Source: Mycobacterium sp. 852013-50091_SCH5140682
GTDB lineage: Bacteria; Actinomycetota; Actinomycetes; Mycobacteriales; Mycobacteriaceae
Direction of reading: 5' to 3'
Assembly (NCBI RefSeq): GCF_001665685.1
Contig: NZ_LZTB01000005.1
Span: 1 to 64,000 of the forward strand
Length of the DNA: 64,000 bases
Shown: piece by piece, positions 57,086 to 64,000 of the stretch
Layout: every line of letters begins with the position of its first letter
How positions within the stretch are numbered: the first letter of the stretch is position 1
The notes under the pieces: generated by a model
What the model saw: the letters and a program-made list of their open reading frames with translations, nothing else
Databases searched by the model: none
Told to the model about the DNA's origin: nothing
Position numbers and translations under genes: made by a program

Positions 57086-58033
57086 TCATCCGAACAGCCG
57101 CCGTGCGTTTTCGGAGGTGACTTGTCGCCAGTCGACGTCGGGATCGGCGTCCAGGGCGGCGATCTGCTTGCCGACCGCGAACTCCGGTGTCCAGCAGGAG
57201 TCGCTGCTATAGAGGATGCGTCCGTCCCCGACCACGTCACGCAGGACGGCGGCGTGGGTGGGTAGTGGATGGCCGGCGAGATCGAACCACATGCGCCGCA
57301 ATTGGTCGTCGGTCGTCAGCGGTCCGGGTGGATCGCCATTGGGGGCCGGCCATACGCTGCGGAACAGTTCGATGCGTGCGGCCAGCAGCGGCAGGGTGGC
57401 TCCGCAGTGCGGTATCACGAAGCGGATGTCGGGATAGCGGCCGACGACACCCGCGAAGATGAGATCGGTGATCGTGCGCGTCGTCTCGAACATGAACTCG
57501 ATGATGGGACGAGGTCGACCGAGCGACACGAAATCGGCATCGGGCGGTGAGGTCGGATGCACGAAGACGATTGAGCGCCGCGCATTCAGGCGTTCCCACA
57601 GCGGGTCCAGAGCGGCGTCACCGAGGTACTGCCCGCTGGCGTTGCTCATGACGATGATGCCGGCCGCTCCGCTGTCCGTCGTGCGGATGGCTTCGCGCAC
57701 GGCGGCTTCGACGTCGGGTAGCGGGAGGGTGGCGAAGTACGAGAAGCGCGCAGGGTGTTCGGCGACGGCCGCGGCGGCGAAGTCGTTGACGTGGCGGGCC
57801 AGAGCAGGCGCATCCGTCCCGGCGAAGCTCACGCCGGGGGAGGACAACGATAGGACCGCGTGGCGAATTGCGTTGTCCCGCATCGATGAAATCTGTTGGT
57901 CGACGGTCCACGACGGCCACGCGGGCATGCCGTCGGGTTGGTCGATGCCGGCGGCGATGGCGGCGCCGACGTACTCGTCGGTCACGAAGTGCGCGTGGAC
58001 GTCGAGCAGCTCGGGGCCGTTTGCTTCGGCCAT
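57086..58033 (-). CDS. Amidohydrolase 2-family enzyme (ACMSD/decarboxylase-like)
   Basis: 315 residues from ATG 58033, overlapping the P450 stop by one base (TGATG). Metal-binding DVHAHF, a His in FVHPTSPP, HCGATLPLLAAR and YSSDSCW place it in amidohydrolase family 2, whose members include ACMSD and gamma-resorcylate decarboxylase. Expected to be a metal-dependent nonoxidative decarboxylase or hydrolase of an aromatic acid. It is co-transcribed with the P450, suggesting both act on one aromatic compound. A more distal in-frame start is not used: it is inside the P450 gene. Confidence 0.85.
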   Translation of the reverse strand: MAEANGPELLDVHAHFVTDEYVGAAIAAGIDQPDGMPAWPSWTVDQQISSMRDNAIRHAVLSLSSPGVSFAGTDAPALARHVNDFAAAAVAEHPARFSYFATLPLPDVEAAVREAIRTTDSGAAGIIVMSNASGQYLGDAALDPLWERLNARRSIVFVHPTSPPDADFVSLGRPRPIIEFMFETTRTITDLIFAGVVGRYPDIRFVIPHCGATLPLLAARIELFRSVWPAPNGDPPGPLTTDDQLRRMWFDLAGHPLPTHAAVLRDVVGDGRILYSSDSCWTPEFAVGKQIAALDADPDVDWRQVTSENARRLFG

Positions 58034-59304
58034 CAGGCACCGCTTCCGTTGGGCACCAGGGTGACGGGCAGTTGTTCGAGGCGGTGAATGACGTTGTTGA
58101 CTGCCCACGTCGGCTGTCCCTGGAGGTCGAAACGTTCGACGTGTTCGAGTAGCGCTGTGAGTAGGGCGGCTGTTTCCATCCTGGCCAGACCCTGGCCCGC
58201 GCAGGCGTGTGCGCCGTTGCCGAAGCCGATGTGTCGTCCGGCGTCGCGGCGGATGTCGAACACGTCGGGGTTGTCCCACTCCAGTTCGTCACGGTTGGCC
58301 GAGGCGTACATGACAAGCAGGCGCGTGCCGGCGGGAATGGGCGTTCCCGCGATCTCGGTGTCGCGCGCCGTCTTGCGGGTGAAGGCCCGCAGCGGTGATT
58401 CGATGCGCACCACTTCGTTGATCGCGTTCGGCAGCAGTGTTGGCGCGGCTCGCAGCAGTTCCCACTGCTCGGGGTGCGTCGCGAACAGATAGATCGCACT
58501 GGAAATAGCGCTGATGGTGGTGTCCAACGACGGCGCAATGTAGTCGATCATCAGGGGTGGTACGTCATCGAGTGTCAGCGCGCCGTCATCGACGGCGTTC
58601 AACAGTTCGTCGGCCATACTGCCCGGCAGAACGTTGCGGTCGCGGACGACGGTGCGGGTGTGGCGCAACATGTGGGTGCTGCGCGGAATGGCGCGCAACG
58701 CGTGCCGGTTCAAGGGTCCGAGGATGTCGAATGTCGCTGCGGCCCAGGCGATCAGATGGTTGCGCTGGTCCTTCGGCCAGCCGACGAGATCGGGCACCAC
58801 AGCGAGCGGTAGGGCGGTGGCCAGGTCGGCGACGGCGTCGACTCGGCCCTTGGCGAGTGCGGCGTCGACGATGGAACGAGCGGTGTCCTCGACGGAGGCG
58901 TTGACTCCGCGCAGCGCTCGCGGCATGAGGCGGTGGGCGACGAGCTTTCGGCGCCTGTCGTGGTCGACGCCGTCGCTGTTGAGGGTCGTCCCTCGGGAGA
59001 GGCGGTTGGCCAGCGCGTTGGCGGCGACTCCGTGACCGGACACGTACAGGTCGTCGGAACGCAGCGTGGCCTTGCATTCGGTGTACCGCGGCAGGGCGAC
59101 CAGTCGCTGACGCTGCAGCCAGATGACCGGTCCGAGGTCCCGCATCGCGCGGTAGTGCGGATAGGGGTCGAGGATCGCCGGCGTGCTGTAGACATCCGGC
59201 CGGTACGACGGGATCCCCGCGGGGCGGCGCGACATGAACGGTGGCGTGGGCAGAAGGGCGCGACGGCCGTTGGTGTGCGAATCATCAATCTCGGTCAGGG
59301 CCAT
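58033..59304 (-). CDS. Cytochrome P450
   Basis: 423 residues. Heme-binding FGNGAHACAGQGLARME (Cys ligand), EVVR of the K-helix ExxR motif, and an I-helix APSLDTT. Soluble bacterial class I P450 requiring a ferredoxin and reductase; neither is encoded nearby. Substrate unknown. First gene of a two-gene operon with the amidohydrolase; a 16-bp palindrome (59323-59338) lies 19 bp upstream. Confidence 0.9.
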   Translation of the reverse strand: MALTEIDDSHTNGRRALLPTPPFMSRRPAGIPSYRPDVYSTPAILDPYPHYRAMRDLGPVIWLQRQRLVALPRYTECKATLRSDDLYVSGHGVAANALANRLSRGTTLNSDGVDHDRRRKLVAHRLMPRALRGVNASVEDTARSIVDAALAKGRVDAVADLATALPLAVVPDLVGWPKDQRNHLIAWAAATFDILGPLNRHALRAIPRSTHMLRHTRTVVRDRNVLPGSMADELLNAVDDGALTLDDVPPLMIDYIAPSLDTTISAISSAIYLFATHPEQWELLRAAPTLLPNAINEVVRIESPLRAFTRKTARDTEIAGTPIPAGTRLLVMYASANRDELEWDNPDVFDIRRDAGRHIGFGNGAHACAGQGLARMETAALLTALLEHVERFDLQGQPTWAVNNVIHRLEQLPVTLVPNGSGA

Positions 59305-59637
59305 CTCCGCTTCCTCCCGTGAGTGACGGAATCGTCACATATGAGTAGATCCTCAGTCAAGGCCGAGCGTGCGACGCCGCCCAGCTGCCGCCTGGTGGCG
59401 CCGGCGGCGAATGGTCACTGCTGTGGCGGTGAGGCAGGCCTGCGCTAACCCTCGGCCCTGCGTGCCCGTCGCGATGCCCGCATCAAATGCCGTGGGGCGC
59501 ATGCAGATCGTGTGACGCCGGGCCGATGACGCATGATCGACACAACGACCATGCGAGAGCCGACAACGCAGCAGTAGGCCATTTAGCGAAGTGACTGAGC
59601 ATGAAGCCCACGACTTCACGGGCTACGTGGTACTTCC
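59305..59637. other. 333-bp region without a convincing gene
   Basis: It holds the P450 start region with a palindrome at 59323-59338 and otherwise no feature I can support. A short minus-strand reading frame at 59353-59619 lacks protein-like composition. Confidence 0.6.
59323..59338. promoter_or_regulatory. 16-bp palindrome upstream of the P450 operon
   Basis: GTGACG-GAAT-CGTCAC: perfect 6-bp arms with a 4-bp centre, 19 bp before the P450 ATG. A likely regulator site; no regulator gene is adjacent. Confidence 0.5.
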
Positions 59638-60336
59638 TTGGTCGTGGCGCACACCGAACGCTTCGAGCTGAAATCGGCCACCGGCGGAGATGATCGACCT
59701 GCCGGTGACGTCGACAAGGCGGTCCTCGGAGGCCCGCCTCAGCGCGTCGGCAGATTCGAATACCGGTACGACACGGATACGTGGACGTGGTCTGAGGCGG
59801 TCGCGCGGATACACGGCTATGAGCCGGGAGAGGTGCAGCCGACGACGGAGTTGATGCTTCGTCACAAGCATCCCGACGACGTCGCGCACGTGAAGACCTT
59901 GCTGGCGCATGACGAAGCGCCGTTCAGCAGCCGCCACCGCATCTACACCACCACCGGCGAGATCCGAAAGGTCGTCGTGGTCGGGGAGGCTGTCAGGGAT
60001 GCAAGCGCGAGGATCGTCGCCACGCGGGGCCTGTATGTCGACGTCACGGATGCGGTTGAGGAGGAGCTTCAACGCGAGGTCGGCGACGAGTTGCGCACGA
60101 TCGTCGCCGATCGCGCAGTCATCGAACAAGCCAAGGGCATGCTGATGCTGGCCTATGCCATCGATGCCGGCGCCGCATTCGACCTGCTGCGGTGGCGGTC
60201 ACAAGAAGCAAACATCAAGGTACGCGACATCGCCCGCGAGGTTGTGACGAAAGTGCCTGGGCTGCTGGATCTTCCACCGTCCGAACGTGGTCGGATCGAC
60301 CACTTTCTGATGACGCTTGCCGACGCTCCGGATTGA
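59638..60336 (+). CDS. PAS-ANTAR RNA-binding antiterminator-type regulator
   Basis: 232 residues. A PAS domain (about 40-150, with WSEAVARIHGYEPGEV) leads to a C-terminal ANTAR domain (about 165-225, RAVIEQAKGMLMLAYAID...VRDIAREVV), which binds two-hairpin RNA motifs to prevent termination. The start is uncertain: TTG 59638 or GTG 59644. Its RNA target is unknown. It lies beside a VOC gene (convergent). Confidence 0.85.
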   Translation: MVVAHTERFELKSATGGDDRPAGDVDKAVLGGPPQRVGRFEYRYDTDTWTWSEAVARIHGYEPGEVQPTTELMLRHKHPDDVAHVKTLLAHDEAPFSSRHRIYTTTGEIRKVVVVGEAVRDASARIVATRGLYVDVTDAVEEELQREVGDELRTIVADRAVIEQAKGMLMLAYAIDAGAAFDLLRWRSQEANIKVRDIAREVVTKVPGLLDLPPSERGRIDHFLMTLADAPD

Positions 60337-60351
60337 AGGCCGGCTCAGCGC

Positions 60352-60747
60352 CTAACCAGCAGGCGCGAAAAACTCCAATGCGACGCCGTCGGGGTCGCGG
60401 AAACTCAGGCCCGAGCCGTACGGCGCGTCGACGATGCCGCCGTGTTCGATACCGAGTTCGTTGAGTTTGGTTTCCCAGGCCTCGAGGTCGGACCGTGCAG
60501 CACAACCGAAGCCGACGTGGTCGAGCCCGACCTTGAACTCGCTGAACTGCTCTTCGGTGGCCGGTTGGTCGTGTTGGTGGATGCCGAAGAGCGTTCCACC
60601 TTCGAGCAGCCACACGAGGTGGTGGAAGCCGGCGTCGGTGCGTTCGTCGAGCACCGGGTCGGCTCCGATCAGGGCGCGGTACCAGGGCCCGCTGACGGCA
60701 AGGTCACGCACGGTCACAGCGACGTGGTTGAGAGCAGGGAATGCCAT
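60352..60747 (-). CDS. Glyoxalase/VOC-family protein
   Basis: 131 residues from ATG 60747; ATG 60765 would add six residues. The VOC fold is seen in LNHVAVTVRDLAVSGPWY at the start and LSFRDPDGVALEFFAP at the end, with the usual His and Glu metal-ligand positions. Candidates are isomerase, dioxygenase or resistance activity; none can be chosen. It is 7 bp from the MpaB-like gene and co-transcribed with it. Confidence 0.85.
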   Translation of the reverse strand: MAFPALNHVAVTVRDLAVSGPWYRALIGADPVLDERTDAGFHHLVWLLEGGTLFGIHQHDQPATEEQFSEFKVGLDHVGFGCAARSDLEAWETKLNELGIEHGGIVDAPYGSGLSFRDPDGVALEFFAPAG

Positions 60748-60754
60748 GCCAGCG

Positions 60755-61582
60755 TCATACCACACGACGGCCCCGGCGGGCCCGGGAACGCATGTCCCAC
60801 AGGTAGAGCCGGTACCCGAAAACCCACAGATCGCGGGGGATGACCCGGTCGGCGATCCGCAGACCGGTCAGCAGGAGGTCGAATCGGCGCTGCTGCTCGG
60901 CCGTCCACGCCAACCGCATGTGATCGCGAAATACGGGAGGAAGAAACCCGATGGTGGCGAACAGGTTGAACCGGCCCGCCAGCATCCGCACCGGCGCGGG
61001 CAGGAACGCCATCGCGGCCACCCCGTGCAGGTGCTCGCGTACCGGCGGGTCGATGTGAAGATCGTCCAGCGACCGCTTCCAGTACTCGTCGAAGGCTTGC
61101 CGATCGGCCGGCCACAATCCGGCGCGGACCTGCAGGGTGGTGCCGAGCGTGCGGGCGTCGGCGTAGATCGCGTCCGCCGACGCATCGTCGAGCGGCCCGT
61201 AGAGGAACTCGTGCATGTCGACGTAGTACCGGTACAGGCAGGCGGCCACCCACAATTGCAGTTTGGGGTCGAAAGCGTTGTAGGACACCGGACTTGACGC
61301 GTTCGAACGCACCAGCGCATGCACCCTGTCGACCTCGGCGCGGATCAGTGCACGGTCGGAGTCGGTGCCGAGGGTGGCTGCGGCCAGGTACGTGCCCGTG
61401 GTGCGGGCCCGCTTGAACGGATGCTTGTAGACGTTGCCGCTGTCCACGGGACTCTCCAGCACGCCGTACCCGACGCCTGGCGACGACAGTTGCATGATGA
61501 CGTTGGCCGCGGGCAGCAGCACCGCGGCGGGGTTGAGCAGATCGACCACCCTGCGCGGCCGTCGCGGGGGACCCAGCCTCAT
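60755..61582 (-). CDS. Oxygenase MpaB/DUF2236-family protein (Rv2237-like)
   Basis: 275 residues. Matches the DUF2236 family, now seen as heme-type oxygenase MpaB-like and latex-clearing-protein-related enzymes, in the position of Rv2237. No membrane segment is obvious. First gene of a short operon with the VOC gene, 35 bp from the divergent cobD. Activity unproven in mycobacteria. Confidence 0.8.
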   Translation of the reverse strand: MRLGPPRRPRRVVDLLNPAAVLLPAANVIMQLSSPGVGYGVLESPVDSGNVYKHPFKRARTTGTYLAAATLGTDSDRALIRAEVDRVHALVRSNASSPVSYNAFDPKLQLWVAACLYRYYVDMHEFLYGPLDDASADAIYADARTLGTTLQVRAGLWPADRQAFDEYWKRSLDDLHIDPPVREHLHGVAAMAFLPAPVRMLAGRFNLFATIGFLPPVFRDHMRLAWTAEQQRRFDLLLTGLRIADRVIPRDLWVFGYRLYLWDMRSRARRGRRVV

Positions 61583-61617
61583 GAGATCGAGTAGACCACT
61601 TGTGAGACGCTGCCGAC

Positions 61618-62583
61618 GTGTTTGTTCCGACGTGTCACGGCCGGGCTGCCGGTATCGCCGCCGGGTATCTCGCCGACCGGCTGCTGGGCGACCCGCGGCG
61701 TGGCCATCCGGTTGCCGGTTTCGGCACCGCCGCGGCGCGGTTGGAACGGCTGACCTACGCCGACAGTCGCTGGGCCGGGCTGCGGCATACCGCGCTGCTG
61801 CTGAGCGGCCTGTGGCTGCTGGGCTTGGTGGCGGGGCGGCGGGGCCGGATGTGGGTGACGGCGGCCGCGACGTTCACCGCGCTGGGCGGCACGTCGCTGA
61901 ACCGTGTGGGCGGGCAGATGTCCGATCTGCTCACCGCCGGAGACGTCGACGGGGCGCGCCGGCTGCTGCCGTCGCTGTGCGGGCGGGATCCGGCGGCCCT
62001 GGACGCGGCGGGCATCGCTCGTGCGACGGTGGAGTCGTTGGCGGAGAACACCTCCGACGCGCAGGTGGCGCCGATGTTCTGGGCTGCCGTCGGCGGAGTG
62101 CCCGGTGTGCTCGTGTACCGCGGCGCCAACACGCTCGACGCGATGATCGGGCACCGGTCGCCGCGTTACGAGCGGTTCGGTTGGGCCGCAGCGCGATTCG
62201 ACGATCTGCTCAATTACGTTCCGGCCCGGCTGACGGGGATGTTGGTGGCGGTGTGCGCACCCGTGGTGGGTGGCTCGGCGGCCGCGGCGCTTCGTGCGTG
62301 GCGTAACGACGCCGCGCGTCACCCCAGTCCGAATGCCGGCGTCGCCGAAGCCTCGTTCGCCGGGGCGCTGGGGGTACGTCTCGGTGGTCCGACGCAGTAC
62401 GCCCATCGCTTGGAGATCCGGCCCACGCTGGGCGACGGGCGGATTCCCGAGGTCGCCGACCTGGAGCGGGCGGTGCGGCTCTCGCGGGCCGTGCAGGCCG
62501 GTTCCGCGTTGGTGGCGGTCGTGTTGTCGGCTGCGCTCAGCGCCGCTTGCCGTACCGGTCGGCGAGCTTCTCCTCGGTGGTGA
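61618..62583 (+). CDS. cobD: Adenosylcobinamide-phosphate synthase CobD
   Basis: 321 residues from GTG 61618. Integral membrane enzyme that attaches aminopropanol to adenosylcobyric acid in B12 synthesis. The family motifs [39 protein letters not shown] and [20 protein letters not shown] are clear. Counterpart of Rv2236c. The 3' end overlaps the convergent SURF1 gene by 47 bp. Confidence 0.94.
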   Translation: MFVPTCHGRAAGIAAGYLADRLLGDPRRGHPVAGFGTAAARLERLTYADSRWAGLRHTALLLSGLWLLGLVAGRRGRMWVTAAATFTALGGTSLNRVGGQMSDLLTAGDVDGARRLLPSLCGRDPAALDAAGIARATVESLAENTSDAQVAPMFWAAVGGVPGVLVYRGANTLDAMIGHRSPRYERFGWAAARFDDLLNYVPARLTGMLVAVCAPVVGGSAAAALRAWRNDAARHPSPNAGVAEASFAGALGVRLGGPTQYAHRLEIRPTLGDGRIPEVADLERAVRLSRAVQAGSALVAVVLSAALSAACRTGRRASPRW

Positions 62584-63355
62584 GCGGAGCGGCCGGGGTC
62601 GCCGGGCGGTCCGCGCGCTCGGCACGCCGCTGCTTGATCTCGGCAAAGACGAAGTAGCCCAACCCGATCGGGGCGATGATGCCGAATGCGATCCACTGGA
62701 TGCCGTACGACAGGAACGGTCCGGCGTCGAGGTGGGGGAGCGGAATCACGCCGAGGCCACCGGGCTGGTCCTCGACCAGCTGCAGATACGAGCCGGCCAG
62801 CGGTACGCCGGTCACGGTGGCGACCTGGCTGGTGCTGATCGAGTACACCTGCTCTGCGCCGTCGGCGCGGAAGGGCTCCTTGCCGCTGACGACCGCCTCG
62901 GAATCGCGCAGCCGTGCGGTGATGGTCACCTGGTTGCGGGGTGCGTCGGGGATCGGCGGCACTGAGGTGCCCTGCTGAGGCCGGACATAGCCACGGTTGA
63001 CGAGCACGGTAGGCCCGCCGTCGACAGCGAACGGCGTCAGCACCTCATATGCCGGCTCCCCGTCGACGACCCGCAGCCTGGCCAGGACCTGCGCCTCGGG
63101 CCGGTAATGCCCGGTCGCGGTGACCCGCTGCCACTGTTGGTCGGGAGCACTCGAATCCTGATGCGGCAGAACGCCTGTCACCGGCACCGGATCGGCTTTC
63201 AGGGAGGACGCGATCTGGTTGTTCTCCCGCGACGTCCTGGTGTTCTTGCCCAGTTGCCACGGCGCCAGCACGGTGAAACACAGGTAGGCGAACGCCATCA
63301 CCACGACGAACAGCGCCAGCCACTGTGGCTTGAGCAGGAACCCCAGTCTGCGCAT
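62537..63355 (-). CDS. SURF1-family protein (Rv2235-like)
   Basis: 272 residues from ATG 63355, overlapping the ptpA stop by one base. N-terminal (about 10-32) and C-terminal (about 222-244) membrane helices flank a periplasmic domain with WQLGKN and GYVRPQQG, typical of SURF1, an assembly factor for heme-copper cytochrome oxidase. Operon with ptpA and ptkA as in Rv2232-Rv2235. Confidence 0.93.
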   Translation of the reverse strand: MRRLGFLLKPQWLALFVVVMAFAYLCFTVLAPWQLGKNTRTSRENNQIASSLKADPVPVTGVLPHQDSSAPDQQWQRVTATGHYRPEAQVLARLRVVDGEPAYEVLTPFAVDGGPTVLVNRGYVRPQQGTSVPPIPDAPRNQVTITARLRDSEAVVSGKEPFRADGAEQVYSISTSQVATVTGVPLAGSYLQLVEDQPGGLGVIPLPHLDAGPFLSYGIQWIAFGIIAPIGLGYFVFAEIKQRRAERADRPATPAAPLTTEEKLADRYGKRR

Positions 63356-63849
63356 CAGCGCGGGCTTTCCCGCTCGGCCAGGGTGGCGTCGACCCAGTCG
63401 TGCAGCCCGGGAAGCGATGCCTCGATGACGGCCAGCACCTCTTCGAAGTCGGCCTGGGACCCGTAGTAGGGGTCCTCGACATCGGGCGTGTGAGCCGCCG
63501 AGCGCGGGTCGAACGACCGCAGCATCCGCAGCCGGTGGGCGTCGACGCCGTGCTCGGTCAGGATCCGGGCATGGTTGCGGCCCAGCGCGACGACCAGGTC
63601 GGCGCCGAGATGATCGGCGTTCATCTGCGCGGCGCGGTGGTCGGTCGGATATCCGTGCGCACGCAGCACCCGGCAGGCGCGGTCGTCCGCCCCGTCGCCG
63701 ACATGCCAGCTGCCGGTGCCTGCGCTGCTCACCCGGACCCGGTCGGCCAGGCCACGTTGGCTGATCTGGTGGGCGAACATCTTCTCCGCCATCGGCGAGC
63801 GGCAGATATTGCCCGAGCACACGAACGTGACATGCAGGACGTCAGACAC
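63355..63849 (-). CDS. ptpA: Low-molecular-weight protein tyrosine phosphatase PtpA
   Basis: 164 residues from GTG 63849 (VSDVLHVTFVCSGN), one longer than M. tuberculosis PtpA. P-loop CSGNICR (Cys11, Arg17) and Asp126 (VEDPYYG) match the known catalytic residues. In pathogens PtpA is secreted to block phagosome acidification; here it may act in the cell with PtkA. Sits between ptkA and SURF1, overlapping both. Confidence 0.95.
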   Translation of the reverse strand: MSDVLHVTFVCSGNICRSPMAEKMFAHQISQRGLADRVRVSSAGTGSWHVGDGADDRACRVLRAHGYPTDHRAAQMNADHLGADLVVALGRNHARILTEHGVDAHRLRMLRSFDPRSAAHTPDVEDPYYGSQADFEEVLAVIEASLPGLHDWVDATLAERESPR

Positions 63850-64000
63850 CGAGCACCTCACGCAGCGACTCGACAGTCTCGACATGGGCGTGCGCGGTCA
63901 ACGCGGCGGGCCCGGTGAAGTCGTCGCGCCCGTAACCCCACGCGACCACCACGGTGTCGATGCCGTGTTCGGCGGCGCCCTCGACATCGTGGGCGCGGTC
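63842..64000 (-). CDS. ptkA: HAD-type tyrosine kinase PtkA, C-terminal fragment
   Basis: Only the last 52 residues are in the window; the gene runs off the right end. DRAHDVEGAAEHGIDTVVV and WGYGRDDF match the C-terminal part of M. tuberculosis PtkA (Rv2232), a HAD-fold protein that phosphorylates PtpA. The stop overlaps the ptpA start by a few bases. Confidence 0.88.
   Translation of the reverse strand, partial: DRAHDVEGAAEHGIDTVVVAWGYGRDDFTGPAALTAHAHVETVESLREVLGV

Noticed and set aside
59353..59619. Small minus-strand gene in the gap before the PAS-ANTAR gene
   Set aside because: No ribosome site, unusual Arg/Ala composition and no family match.

Overview
The window is a GC-rich, gene-dense actinobacterial chromosome segment, almost certainly from a fast-growing mycobacterium (Mycolicibacterium). 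The evidence is the mycolic-acid FAS-II operon fabD-acpM-kasA-kasB-accD6 with its regulator gene mabR, a mycothiol-dependent dehydrogenase (mscR), the ptkA-ptpA pair, a homodimeric-type aceE, a PE-PPE-domain protein, and gene order that follows M. tuberculosis Rv2232-Rv2260 in inverted orientation (roughly 64.0 kb down to 27.9 kb). Bases 1-51 are not genomic: they are an Illumina Nextera i5 adapter left on the contig end, so the first gene is truncated and its apparent N-terminus is artificial.

Layout. 0.05-7.3 kb: a truncated membrane protein, a HAMP/class III nucleotide cyclase, a PE-PPE-domain exported protein, an orphan histidine kinase, a CsbD-like stress protein, and a patatin-PlsC lipid pair. 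7.5-16.6 kb: two DUF4185 (GH183-type) proteins flank a five-gene peptide-type ABC importer/SDR operon. 16.6-22.5 kb: SDR and TetR genes, a DapB-like dehydrogenase and a membrane-anchored Hsp70-like protein. 22.7-27.7 kb: an IlvX-like TPP enzyme, a SABATH-like methyltransferase with a LapA-type membrane protein, a SHOCT membrane protein and a styrene/indole-monooxygenase-like flavoprotein. 27.8-32.6 kb: a 36-bp direct repeat, the mscR/MBL pair, a helical-repeat protein, a serine hydrolase, DUF3145 and a small secreted protein. 32.7-36.7 kb: an SDR-patatin-monooxygenase operon divergent from a TetR gene across a long dyad.

36.7-45.4 kb: dagK-like kinase and ADPS-like FAD enzyme, then TetR-glpD, a TetR/aromatic-hydroxylase pair with a 20-bp operator, and a LysR/SDR divergent pair. 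45.4-55.1 kb: a strong hairpin, then accD6, kasB, kasA, acpM and fabD (minus strand), the MabR operator and FAS-II promoter, mabR, a nested hairpin and aceE. 55.3-57 kb: Rv2240c-like lipoprotein, DUF3052, ahpE and tRNA-Val(UAC). 57-64 kb: a P450/amidohydrolase operon, a PAS-ANTAR protein, VOC and MpaB-type proteins, cobD, and SURF1-ptpA-ptkA.

Functionally the centre is lipid and envelope metabolism: pyruvate to acetyl-CoA (AceE), malonyl-CoA (AccD6) and meromycolate elongation (FabD/AcpM/KasA/KasB), with glycerolipid genes (PlsC, two patatins, DagK, GlpD, ADPS-like) nearby. Many of the accessory oxidoreductases each sit next to their own TetR or LysR regulator. I see no phage, insertion sequence, CRISPR array or defence island. 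The most interesting leads are the DUF4185 pair, the Hsp70-like membrane protein, the putative operators and the 36-bp repeat.
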